In this document: one piece after another, positions 1-6,904 of the stretch | How positions within the stretch are numbered: the first letter of the stretch is position 1 | Layout: each line of letters begins with the position of its first letter | NCBI GenBank assembly: GCA_051001995.1 | Contig: JBPCMT010000238.1 | Coordinates: 1 to 19,786 of the forward strand | DNA length: 19,786 bases | DNA from: CAWEHQ01 sp051001995 | Lineage (GTDB): Bacteria > Actinomycetota > Thermoleophilia > Solirubrobacterales > Thermoleophilaceae | Reading direction: 5' to 3' | The notes under the pieces: generated by a model | The model's input: the letters and a program-made list of their open reading frames with translations, nothing else | Database searches by the model: none | Told to the model about the DNA's origin: nothing | Position numbers and translations under genes: made by a program

Positions 1-2053
1 CCGCGGCGCCGCCGTCCTCGCGCGCGAGCCGCGAAGGCCACCACGACCGCCGCCCCGCGTCGAGGATCAAGGCCGGCACCAGCACCGAGCGGACCAGGAA
101 GGTGTCGAGCAGCACCCCGAAGGCAACCACGAACCCGAGCTCCGCGAGCGTTACGAGCGGCAGCGTGGCGAGGATGCTGAAGGTCCCGGCGAGCACGATC
201 CCGGCCGAGGTGATGACCCCGCCTGTCACCGCCAGGCCGCGCAGCACGCCCTCGCGGGTGCCGACCGCGAGGGCCTCCTCGCGCACGCGCGCCATCAGGA
301 AGATGTTGTAGTCGACTCCCAGCGCGACCAGGAAGATGAACGCGAACAGCGGGAGGGTCGGCTCCACACCCTCGAAGCCCAGCACATTCTGGAACACGAA
401 GGCGCCCGCGCCGAGCGCCGCCGCGAACGAGCCGATCACCGTGAGGACGAGGAGCAGCGGCGCGACGATCGCCCGCAACAGAACCGCGAGGATCGCGAAG
501 ACGACCAGCAGGACCACCGGCGCGATCAGGCGGTTGTCGCGGATCGCGGACGTGCGCAGGTCGCGCTCCTCCGCGGTCGGGCCGCCGATCAGCGCGGTCG
601 CACCGCCGGCCTCCCCGGCGACCCGCCGCAAGCGGGGGATCGCTTCGAGCCCGGCGCGCCCGTAGGGGTCACCCTCGAGGATCACGTCGAAACGGGCGCC
701 GGGCGGACCGCGCTCCACCGGCCCGGTGCGCGCCACCGCGGGATGCTCTTCGAGCGCCGCAGCGACGTCCTCGGCACGCGCCGGATCGCCGACGACGGCG
801 ACCGCCGGCGCGCTCTCGCCCGCCGGGAAGGAGCGGACGAGCAGCTCCTGGCCCTCGACCGCTTCGACGTCCTCACGGAAGCCGCTGCCGGTCGTCAGGT
901 CGGTGTCGAGCACGGCGAGCCCCGCGCACATGACGGCGAGCACCGCCGTCATAGCGATCCATACGGTGCGTGGACGGCACGCGATGCGCTCGCCGACGCG
1001 GCGCCAGACCCCGCGCGTGGCGGGGGCGGCGTCCTCTCCGGGGCGCGGGACCAGGGGCCAGAAGGCTCGTCGCCCCCCGATGACGGCGAGGGCGGGGAGC
1101 AGCGTGAGCATCGTGACCATGGCCAGGGCGATGCCCATGGCGGCGATCGGCCCGAGTCCGGCCGTGGCGTTCAGCTCGGCAAGCGAGAGGCACAGAAGCG
1201 CCGCGATCACCGTGAGCCCCGACGCCACGATCGCCGGACCCGCGCGCCGGAGCGCCGTGGCCATCGCCGCGTGCTTGTCCTCGTGGCGGCGCAGCTCCTC
1301 CCGATAGCGCGCGACCAGCAGGAGCGCGTAGTCGGTGCCGGCGCCGAAGACGAGCACGACGAGGATCGACGCCGACTGCCCGTTCACGGTCACCCCCAGC
1401 TCCGTCAACCCGTATCCGAGCCCGCGCGAGGTGAGCTCGGCGAGCACCACGGCCACGAACGGGATCGCCCAGAAGATCGGGCTGCGATAGATCGCCACCA
1501 GCAGCAGCAGCACGAGCGCCGCCGTTCCGAGCAGCAGCCGCCGGTCGAGCGACTCGAAGGCCTCGAACTGGTCCGTCGCAAAGCCCGCCCGGCCCGTCAC
1601 GGCAACGTCCAGCCCCGGCGGGGTCTCAGCGACGGTGCGGCGGACCTGCTTGGTGGCGTCGACGAGGCCGCCGCCCGAGATGTCTACGGTCAGGAGCGCC
1701 GTGGTGCCGTCGTCGGACGTGACCGGCTCGTCCACCCGCACCACCCCCTCCGGGGGGTTGACGGCCAGCGCCTCGCGGTCGAAGGAGATCTCCTCCTGGT
1801 CGACGTCGGTGAGACCTTCCGCGCGCTGATAGACGACGACGGCCGGAACCAGCCGGCCCGATTGGAACTGCGGCAGGGCGTCGCGCACGCGCAACGACTC
1901 GTTGTCGTCCGGCAGGAAGCTCGACGGCTCGTTCTCCTGGGCGTCCTCGAACTTGCGCGCCTGGGAGGCACCCGCGACGGCAACGGCGAGCGCGATCACC
2001 AGAATGACCCACTTGCTTCGCCGCCCGGCGGGGAGGCGGCTCAGACCGCTCAT
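1..2053 (-). CDS. MMPL-family RND transporter (3' end outside window)
   Basis: Membrane exporter of the MMPL/RND superfamily, which uses the proton gradient to move lipids or hydrophobic compounds across the inner membrane. The frame stays open from an ATG at 2053 to the window edge, giving 684 visible residues. The protein has the family's duplicated plan: an N-terminal membrane segment (about residues 14-28), a soluble domain, a membrane block, then a second soluble domain and second block. The paired Asp-Tyr motifs that carry proton relay in MmpL proteins are present in both halves, D241-Y242 (GAGTDY) and D581-Y582 (GVDYNIF). The last visible residues (GRRSWWPSRLARED) match the usual MMPL C-terminal end, so little is missing. 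It starts 10 bases after the permease stop, so it is probably the third gene of the ABC operon. The substrate cannot be read from sequence. Confidence 0.9.
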   Translation of the reverse strand, partial: MSGLSRLPAGRRSKWVILVIALAVAVAGASQARKFEDAQENEPSSFLPDDNESLRVRDALPQFQSGRLVPAVVVYQRAEGLTDVDQEEISFDREALAVNPPEGVVRVDEPVTSDDGTTALLTVDISGGGLVDATKQVRRTVAETPPGLDVAVTGRAGFATDQFEAFESLDRRLLLGTAALVLLLLVAIYRSPIFWAIPFVAVVLAELTSRGLGYGLTELGVTVNGQSASILVVLVFGAGTDYALLLVARYREELRRHEDKHAAMATALRRAGPAIVASGLTVIAALLCLSLAELNATAGLGPIAAMGIALAMVTMLTLLPALAVIGGRRAFWPLVPRPGEDAAPATRGVWRRVGERIACRPRTVWIAMTAVLAVMCAGLAVLDTDLTTGSGFREDVEAVEGQELLVRSFPAGESAPAVAVVGDPARAEDVAAALEEHPAVARTGPVERGPPGARFDVILEGDPYGRAGLEAIPRLRRVAGEAGGATALIGGPTAEERDLRTSAIRDNRLIAPVVLLVVFAILAVLLRAIVAPLLLVLTVIGSFAAALGAGAFVFQNVLGFEGVEPTLPLFAFIFLVALGVDYNIFLMARVREEALAVGTREGVLRGLAVTGGVITSAGIVLAGTFSILATLPLVTLAELGFVVAFGVLLDTFLVRSVLVPALILDAGRRSWWPSRLAREDGGAA

Positions 2054-2063
2054 CGCCAATCGA

Positions 2064-2873
2064 TCAGTATTCGATCAGCGTCGCGCGGCGGCGCCCGTAC
2101 TCGATCGCGCGCCGGATCGCGAGTATCGACAGCGGCAGCAGCACCACGACGAAGGCCACGATCTTCAGCAGCGCCGCGCCGGCCTCCTCCTCGAGCGGGG
2201 TCCCGACGATCACGTGCCGCAGGATGTCCACCGCCGGGGTGAACGGCTGGACGTCCGCGGCCCACGCGATCCAGCCCGGAAGCAGCTCGACCGGAAAGAC
2301 GGCGCCCGAGACGAACGTGATCAAGACGATGAAGAAGCCGGCTCCAGCCGTCTGCTTGAACGCGATCGCCATCGCCCCGAGCAGGAGCGCGAACGGAGCG
2401 AACGCGAGCGCCGTCAGTATCGCCAAGGGGGGGGCGAGCGGGAGGGTGGACCAGGCGAGCGGCACCCCAAAGAGAAGCGCGGCGAGCGCGATCGTCAGCG
2501 CGCCCGTGAACAGGGAGAGCGCGAAGGGGAACAGCGTCATCGCGACGGTTCCGGCCGTGCCGCCCAGCGGGGAGGTCGCCATTCGCTCGAAGGTGCCCGC
2601 GACGAGCTCCTGCCGGAGGGTCGTGCCGAAGGATCCGTAAGAGGACAGGAGCGAGCGTAGGATCACGATGCCCACGACCGCGAACGCGAAGTAGTCGTCT
2701 GGCGTGGGAAAGCGCTCGACGCTCACGAGCCGCGAGACGTAGTAGAAGAGCGTGATCGTCAGGAGAATTCTCATGAGCTGCCCGACCACCCGGCTCCGGT
2801 AGGTCATGAAGACGCGCAGATCGCGTTCGAGTACCGCGAGCCCGGCGTGACCGTATGCCGCGATCGTGCTCAT
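2064..2873 (-). CDS. ABC-2 type transporter permease
   Basis: Inner-membrane subunit of an ABC exporter, 269 residues, the normal size for an ABC-2 permease. It opens with an amphipathic N-terminus (LERDLRVFMTYRSR) and then has about six hydrophobic segments, including ones near residues 58-76, 108-133, 150-170 and 238-255. The conserved ABC-2 feature FERMATSPLGG follows the second segment, and the loop GAVFPVELLPGWI is typical of the CcmB/DrrB/NodJ group. Its ATG overlaps the stop of the ATPase gene by four bases (ATGA), so the two are translationally coupled and should form one transporter. Cargo is unknown; polysaccharide, lipid or drug export are all possible. The MMPL gene next door suggests hydrophobic cargo, but that is inference. 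Confidence 0.9.
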   Translation of the reverse strand: MSTIAAYGHAGLAVLERDLRVFMTYRSRVVGQLMRILLTITLFYYVSRLVSVERFPTPDDYFAFAVVGIVILRSLLSSYGSFGTTLRQELVAGTFERMATSPLGGTAGTVAMTLFPFALSLFTGALTIALAALLFGVPLAWSTLPLAPPLAILTALAFAPFALLLGAMAIAFKQTAGAGFFIVLITFVSGAVFPVELLPGWIAWAADVQPFTPAVDILRHVIVGTPLEEEAGAALLKIVAFVVVLLPLSILAIRRAIEYGRRRATLIEY

Positions 2874-3583
2874 TCGGGCTTGAGCCGGCCGCCCTCGAGT
2901 ACGAACGCCTGATTGAAGTCGATCTCATTTTGGGTGCCCGCGGGCGAGCACCAAAGGACTGCTCCGCCGCGCTCGAGCAGGTCCGCGACCACCCTGTCCA
3001 GCATCGCGATGCCCTCCGCGTCGAGGCTGGTCTGCGGCTCGTCGAGGAGGACGACATCGGGGTCGTGCAGGAACGTGACCGCCGCTCGCACGCGCTGGCG
3101 CTGTCCCATCGACAGGCGGTCGGCCCGGCGAGCGGCGAACTCGTGGAGGTTGAACGTGTCGAGCGCCCGCTCCACGGCGCGCCCGCGCTGGTCGCGGGAG
3201 AGCAGGGCGAGCCGCGCGAAATAGCCGAGATGGTGCCCCACCGAGAGCCGGGCGAACAGGCCGGTGCTGCCGGCCGAGAGCAGCCCGATCCGCGGCCTGT
3301 AGACCCCGGGCTGGGCCTCCGAGCCGATGCCATCGAGCGCGATGGTGCCGGCATCTGGCTTGATCAGGCCCGCGACGATACGCATCAGGGTGGTCTTGCC
3401 GGCGCCGTTCTGCCCCTTCACCGAGACCGTCCTGCCGGCGTACAGCGTGAGGTCGATCCCGTCGAGAACCGGGGTGTCGGCGCCCGGGAAGCGCTTCGTG
3501 ATGCCGGTCATAACGAGCCGCGGGCGGTCCGGACCGGTCTCGGCGGCCCGCGGGGTCACGGCCTCGGTCTGCGGGCTGGCCAT
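2870..3583 (-). CDS. ABC transporter ATP-binding protein with atypical switch region
   Basis: Nucleotide-binding subunit, 237 residues, partner of the permease just downstream. Visible motifs in order: Walker A GQNGAGKTT (57-65), signature LSMGQRQR (157-164), Walker B VVLLDEP with the catalytic glutamate (177-183) and D-loop SLD (186-188). Two elements are unusual. The segment after the first strand pair reads IGLLSAGSTGLF, with no Q-loop glutamine at the expected place. The H-loop, normally a hydrophobic stretch ending in Thr-His, reads VLWCSP (209-214), so the switch histidine is replaced by proline and no histidine lies nearby. Both the reading frame and the end (FVLEGGRLKPE) are normal, so this is not a frameshift. 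It is the first gene of the minus-strand operon and is divergent from the riboswitch unit at 3682. Confidence 0.9.
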   Translation of the reverse strand: MASPQTEAVTPRAAETGPDRPRLVMTGITKRFPGADTPVLDGIDLTLYAGRTVSVKGQNGAGKTTLMRIVAGLIKPDAGTIALDGIGSEAQPGVYRPRIGLLSAGSTGLFARLSVGHHLGYFARLALLSRDQRGRAVERALDTFNLHEFAARRADRLSMGQRQRVRAAVTFLHDPDVVLLDEPQTSLDAEGIAMLDRVVADLLERGGAVLWCSPAGTQNEIDFNQAFVLEGGRLKPE

Positions 3584-3681
3584 TGCCCGGTGAAGATAGC
3601 GACAGGCACCACCGTCGGCTGCGCTCGTCCCTTCCCGACCGCCGCCGGCGCGCTATTCTTCTTCGCTTACATAGCCGTTCG

Positions 3682-3797
3682 CATCGAGAGGGGTGGAGGG
3701 ACATGGCCCTGTGAAGCCCCGGCAACCACCGTGAGCGCGAGAGCGCGAGCGGAACGGTGCCAATTCCATCAGGCTCCAAGCAACAGCCTGGGAGATG
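3682..3797 (+). promoter_or_regulatory. SAM-I (S-box) riboswitch aptamer
   Basis: S-adenosylmethionine-sensing leader RNA. All S-box elements can be traced. A weak P1 pairs CATC (3682-3685) with GATG (3794-3797). P2 has the kink-turn: GGGG at 3690-3693 pairs with CCCC at 3717-3720 around GGAGGGAC...GGCCC and GTGAA. The invariant GGCAACC is at 3721-3727. P3 closes with ACCGT (3728-3732) and ACGGT (3754-3758). The hallmark GGTGCCAATTCC is at 3756-3767. P4 is a perfect 6-bp stem, CAGGCT (3770-3775) with AGCCTG (3785-3790). The kink-turn and the AATTCC segment favour SAM-I over SAM-IV. It lies 68 bases upstream of the threonine-synthase-like gene. In this class, SAM binding normally turns the downstream gene off. 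Confidence 0.93.
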
Positions 3798-3816
3798 TGG
3801 CGAAGCGCTTCCAGAG

Positions 3817-3858
3817 CCTCCGTCACAGAAAGAGCGACGGGGGTTCTCGACTAGGAGG
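3817..3858 (+). promoter_or_regulatory. Probable riboswitch expression platform and strong Shine-Dalgarno
   Basis: Between the aptamer and the start codon, CCTCCGTC (3817-3824) can pair with GACGGGGG (3836-3843) as an 8-bp hairpin with one G-U pair. The first five bases, CCTCC (3817-3821), are also an exact complement of GGAGG (3854-3858) in the strong ribosome site AGGAGG (3853-3858), which sits six bases before ATG 3865. The same five bases can therefore either stay in the hairpin, leaving the ribosome site free, or cover it. No T-run follows either structure, so translational control is more likely than termination. How P1 formation selects between the two states is inference. Confidence 0.45.
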
Positions 3859-3864
3859 TACGGA

Positions 3865-5103
3865 ATGTACGTCCAAGCGCTTCAGTGCAAGGAATGTCAC
3901 GAGCGGTATCCGCTCGACGCGCGCTACGCGTGCGAAGCTTGCTTCGGGCCGCTGGAGGTGGCCTACGACTTCTCGGGCATGGAGCCCGAGGCGGCGCGCC
4001 GGCGGATCCAGGCCGGCCAGCCGACGCTCTGGCGCTACGCCGACTTCCTGCCGTTCGGGCGTCGGCCCGACACGGCGCTCGCCGCGGGCGTCACGCCGCT
4101 GATCCGAGCCGACCGCCTCGCCGAGCGGCTCGGGATCGGCGAGCTGTGGGTCAAGAACGACGCGGCGAACCCCACGCACTCGTTCAAGGACCGGGTCGTG
4201 ACAGTGGCCCTGGCGAAGGCCCGGGAGCTCGGGTTCGAAGTGGTGGCCTGCGCCTCGACCGGAAACCTCGCGAACGCGGTCGCGGCTCACGCGGCGGCCG
4301 CGGGGCTCAACTCCTACGTGTTCGTGCCGGCCGACCTCGAGGAGCAGAAGATCCTGGCGACCGGGGTCTACGGCACGTCGCTGGTCGCCGTGCGCGGGAC
4401 CTATGACGACGTCAACCGCCTCTGCGCCGAGCTCTCGGGCGAGCGCAACTGGGCTTTCGTCAACGTCAACCTGCGCCCCTACTACGCCGAGGGGTCGAAG
4501 ACCCTCGGCTACGAGATCGCCGAGCAGCTCGGGTTCGAACTGCCCGACCGCCTGGTGGTCCCGATCGCCTCGGGATCGCTGTTCTCGAAGATCGCGCGCG
4601 GGTTCGAGGAGTGGCTCGACGTCGGCCTCGTGGGCGGTCGGCTCCCCGCGTTCTCTGGCGCTCAGGCCGAGGGCTGCTCGCCCGTAGCGCAGGCGTTCGC
4701 CACCGGCGAGCGCGTCTGCAGGCCCGTCAAGCCCGACACGATCGCCAAGTCGCTAGCGATCGGTGATCCAGCCGACGGACCGTACGCGGTCGAGCTGGCG
4801 CAGCGCACCGGCGGCGGGATCGAGGCGGTGTCCGACGACGAGATCCGCGAGGCGATCCGTCTGCTCGCCGAGACGACGGGCGTCTTCACGGAGACCGCCG
4901 GAGGGGTCACCGTTGCGACGCTCGCTCGAATGGCCGAGCGCGGCGAGATCGGCGCCGGGGAGCGGGTGGTCGTCGTGATCACGGGGGAGGGGCTCAAGAC
5001 GCTGGACGCCGTGCGCGGGAGCTTCCACACCGAGCGGATCGAGCCGACCGTCGCCTCGTTTGTCGAGCGCTGCGAGGGCGCCGCCATCGCGGCGCCTGTC
5101 TAA
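3865..5103 (+). CDS. thrC: Threonine synthase-family PLP enzyme (possible homocysteine-forming paralogue)
   Basis: Fold-type II PLP enzyme, 412 residues. Threonine synthase converts O-phosphohomoserine to threonine. The N-terminus carries a zinc ribbon (C8-C11-C23-C26) typical of the longer archaeal/actinobacterial/cyanobacterial ThrC branch. The PLP lysine is K108 in HSFKDR, preceded by NPT; substrate-loop STGN is at 131-134. The usual glycine-rich phosphate loop is replaced by ASGSLFSK (235-242), and TETAGGVT follows near residue 345. ATG 3865 was chosen because AGGAGG lies six bases upstream and the zinc ribbon begins right after it; an in-frame start at 3757 would lie inside the riboswitch. 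The SAM-I riboswitch upstream and sulfur-carrier gene 13 bases downstream are odd for threonine synthesis. They suggest a role in making homocysteine from O-phosphohomoserine. The family assignment is secure; the exact reaction is open. Confidence 0.9.
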   Translation: MYVQALQCKECHERYPLDARYACEACFGPLEVAYDFSGMEPEAARRRIQAGQPTLWRYADFLPFGRRPDTALAAGVTPLIRADRLAERLGIGELWVKNDAANPTHSFKDRVVTVALAKARELGFEVVACASTGNLANAVAAHAAAAGLNSYVFVPADLEEQKILATGVYGTSLVAVRGTYDDVNRLCAELSGERNWAFVNVNLRPYYAEGSKTLGYEIAEQLGFELPDRLVVPIASGSLFSKIARGFEEWLDVGLVGGRLPAFSGAQAEGCSPVAQAFATGERVCRPVKPDTIAKSLAIGDPADGPYAVELAQRTGGGIEAVSDDEIREAIRLLAETTGVFTETAGGVTVATLARMAERGEIGAGERVVVVITGEGLKTLDAVRGSFHTERIEPTVASFVERCEGAAIAAPV

Positions 5104-5116
5104 GATTGCCAGCCCG

Positions 5117-5443
5117 ATGGCGGTCACGGTGAAGATCCCGACGCAGCTGCGCAGCGTCACGAGCGGCGAGTCCGAGACTACTGTGGACGAGGCGACCACG
5201 GTCGGCGAGGTCCTCGACGGGCTCTATGAGCGCTACGACGGCCTCCGCGACCGGATCGCGGAGGACGGCGATCTGCGGCGCTTCGTCAATGTCTACGTGG
5301 AGGGCGAAGACATCCGCTTCCTCGATGGCCTCGAGACGGCCGTCGAGGATGGGGACGAGGTCACGATCCTTCCGGCGGTGGCGGGTGGCGCGGGCGAGCC
5401 GCCCCGGGGACAGGGCCTCGGCCCACAAGAGCCGGTTCTGTAA
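5117..5443 (+). CDS. CysO/MoaD/ThiS-like ubiquitin-fold sulfur carrier protein with C-terminal extension
   Basis: Small beta-grasp sulfur carrier, 108 residues. These proteins are adenylated by an E1-like (MoeB) enzyme at a C-terminal Gly-Gly and then carry sulfur as a thiocarboxylate. It starts MAVTVKIPTQLR and has RRFVNVYVEGEDIRF (54-68), both close to mycobacterial CysO, and the end-of-fold motif VTILPAVAGG finishes at residue 91. In CysO the protein stops at that Gly-Gly; here 17 more residues (AGEPPRGQ...EPVL) follow. It would need proteolytic trimming, as JAMM proteases do for some carriers, or would be inactive as a carrier. The ATG at 5117 is 13 bases after the upstream stop and matches the family start; no clear ribosome site is seen, so coupling is likely. 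No E1 or JAMM protease gene is in the window. Confidence 0.85.
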   Translation: MAVTVKIPTQLRSVTSGESETTVDEATTVGEVLDGLYERYDGLRDRIAEDGDLRRFVNVYVEGEDIRFLDGLETAVEDGDEVTILPAVAGGAGEPPRGQGLGPQEPVL

Positions 5444-5701
5444 CCGTCACCGCTGCGCGGAAGTACGAGGCGCGCTACCAGGCGACCCCGTTGGAGCCTC
5501 TTGTCGTCTATCACGTTCGGGCCTGCTGCATGCTCCGCGACCCGGTGGAGCTCGTCCTCTCCCACTGACTCTCTACGGTCTGGCAGGCAGACGAGCTCGA
5601 AGGAGCTGGCGCGGATGCGCCATGCTCGAGGCTATGCGCTCACGGGCAGGTCGCTCAAAGATGCCTGCGGCGACGCGGGCCGTCGCTACGATCGCCGACC
5701 C
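5444..5701 (+). other. Non-coding gap with an orphan open stretch
   Basis: There are 258 bases between the sulfur carrier and the glycosyltransferase. A frame ending at TGA 5566-5568 reads PLEPLVVYHVRACCMLRDPV near its end and has coding-like third-position GC. It has no ATG/GTG start between 5443 and that stretch and no recognised family. It could be a gene remnant or chance. No terminator with a T-run was found. Confidence 0.3.
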
Positions 5702-6640
5702 GTGCCCGAGATCAGCGTCGTCATTCCGACCCTACGCCGCTATGACCAGCTCTCACGTGTCCTTGGTCACCTAGAGCGGCAGGAGATCGACCCCAACGCT
5801 TTTGAGGTGGTGGTCGTTAGCGACGCCAAGGAGGGTAATCATGCGGCGGTCGCGTCCGCCGTCGGAAATCGCCGCTACCGCGTACGCCGCCTAGCGGCCA
5901 GTGTGCCGGGCGCGTCGAGCGCGCGCAACCGCGGCTGGCGAGCCGCCGAGGGATTCCTGATCCTGTTCCTCGACAACGACGTCCTTCCGATCCCCCAGCT
6001 CCTTCGGGAGCACCTCGCATGGCATCGCCGGCATCCGGAGCAGGAGGCGGGGGTGCTCGGCCACGTGGAGTGGGCGCGCGAGCTGCGGGTCACACCGTTC
6101 ATGCGCTGGCTCGATCAGGGGTTTCAGTTCGGCTACGGGAGCATCGAGGGCCAGGAGGCCCGATGGTGGCATCTGTACACGGCCAACGTCTCACTGAAGC
6201 GGGCGCTGCTCGAGCGAGCCAATGGCTTCGATGAGGACGCCTTTCCGTTCGGCTACGAGGACCTCGACCTCGGAAGGCGGATGGAGCCGCTGGGCTTCCG
6301 ACTGCTCTACAACCGAGCGGCGCGGGCTGAGCACCTCCATGCTTGCACCCTCGACGAGTGGCGCGGCACCGTAGCGCGGATCGCGGGCGCGGAGTATCGC
6401 TTCGTGCGACGGTACCCCGACTTCAAGCCGTTCTTCCTAAGCCAGTTGACCGCGGAGAGCCCGCAGTCCGCGCTTCAGCGGGTCACGGCGCGTCTCGCCG
6501 GGGTGGTCCCGCGCGAAGTACCGTGGCTCGGCCCACGGGTCTGGGCGAGCGCAAGGGCCAGGTATCGTCGAGAGCTCGCTCCGCACTTCCTAGAGGCATG
6601 GGACAGGGCGTTCGCGGCCGACCGCGCGGGCCCCGGGTAG
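5702..6640 (+). CDS. Family 2 glycosyltransferase (GT-A fold)
   Basis: Inverting GT2 enzyme that transfers a sugar from a nucleotide-sugar donor in surface-glycan assembly; 312 residues. The N-terminus PEISVVIPTLRR is the classic GT2 first strand. The metal/nucleotide-binding DxD motif is D91-N92-D93 in LFLDNDVLP, and the acceptor-side motif NGFDEDAFPFGYEDLDLGRR (174-193) has the conserved Glu-Asp pair. No membrane segment is seen. GTG 5702 is chosen because the GT fold begins within three residues. ATG 5615, with AGGAG nine bases upstream, would add 29 residues with no GT2 similarity and remains possible; 5501 is unlikely. It is convergent with the sulfotransferase at 6905. Donor and acceptor are unknown. 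Confidence 0.85.
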   Translation: MPEISVVIPTLRRYDQLSRVLGHLERQEIDPNAFEVVVVSDAKEGNHAAVASAVGNRRYRVRRLAASVPGASSARNRGWRAAEGFLILFLDNDVLPIPQLLREHLAWHRRHPEQEAGVLGHVEWARELRVTPFMRWLDQGFQFGYGSIEGQEARWWHLYTANVSLKRALLERANGFDEDAFPFGYEDLDLGRRMEPLGFRLLYNRAARAEHLHACTLDEWRGTVARIAGAEYRFVRRYPDFKPFFLSQLTAESPQSALQRVTARLAGVVPREVPWLGPRVWASARARYRRELAPHFLEAWDRAFAADRAGPG

Positions 6641-6686
6641 TCGGCGGCCGGCCAGCCCGTGCCAGGCAAGCCGATCGGCGTCCGGA

Positions 6687-6745
6687 GCTCGGCTCGCCAA
6701 GCTGACCAACGTGGTCGGGCCTCACAGCTGCCGTCGTAGCCGAGC
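6687..6745. terminator. Nested inverted repeat between convergent genes
   Basis: GCTCGGCT (6687-6694) is an exact inverted copy of AGCCGAGC (6738-6745). Inside lie GACCA-ACG-TGGTC (6704-6716) and AGCTG/CAGCT (6700-6704 and 6725-6729). The position between two convergent genes suits a two-way transcription end. There is no T-tract and the outer loop is long, so support is modest. Confidence 0.3.
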
Positions 6746-6844
6746 ACGCGCCCTCGCCGATCGTTGCTCGCCCTCCGCGGCTGGGTCCCAGACCGGGTCC
6801 GGAAGCTTGCCGAGCAGCTCGCGCGCCAGCATCCGCGCTGGCAT
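6722..6844 (-). other. Short coding-like stretch, possible gene remnant
   Basis: A 40-residue frame from ATG 6844 to TGA 6722 contains MPARMLARELLGKLPDPVWD and ends in an Arg/Ala-rich tail (RSARARARLRRQL). The open frame continues about 15 codons upstream of the ATG (PLGRPGPRY) before a stop. Its composition looks protein-like and resembles the tail of a longer protein, but no ribosome site and no family is recognised. It lies just downstream of the sulfotransferase on the same strand, so it may be a shifted leftover of an older 3' end. It also overlaps the inverted repeat. Confidence 0.2.
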
Positions 6845-6904
6845 GTAGCGCGGTCCGGGGCGCCCCAGCGGCCGGTGCGCGCCTCAGCCGCCCGAGCGGG
6901 ACGC

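Noticed and set aside
743..2242. Long plus-strand open frame opposite the MMPL gene
   Set aside because: Arg/Asp/His-rich low-information translation that mirrors the high third-position GC of the real minus-strand gene; no family motif.
3682..3797. SAM-IV instead of SAM-I riboswitch
   Set aside because: The core is shared, but the kink-turn in P2, the GGTGCCAATTCC segment and a simple P4 fit SAM-I; the extra SAM-IV elements were not seen.
3757..3864. Upstream in-frame start for the threonine-synthase-like protein
   Set aside because: Lies inside the SAM aptamer; the strong AGGAGG and the zinc ribbon support ATG 3865.
2855..4102. Plus-strand open frame opposite the ABC ATPase and through the riboswitch
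   Set aside because: Antisense shadow of the ATPase; it runs through the aptamer and the thrC ribosome site and has no recognisable domain.
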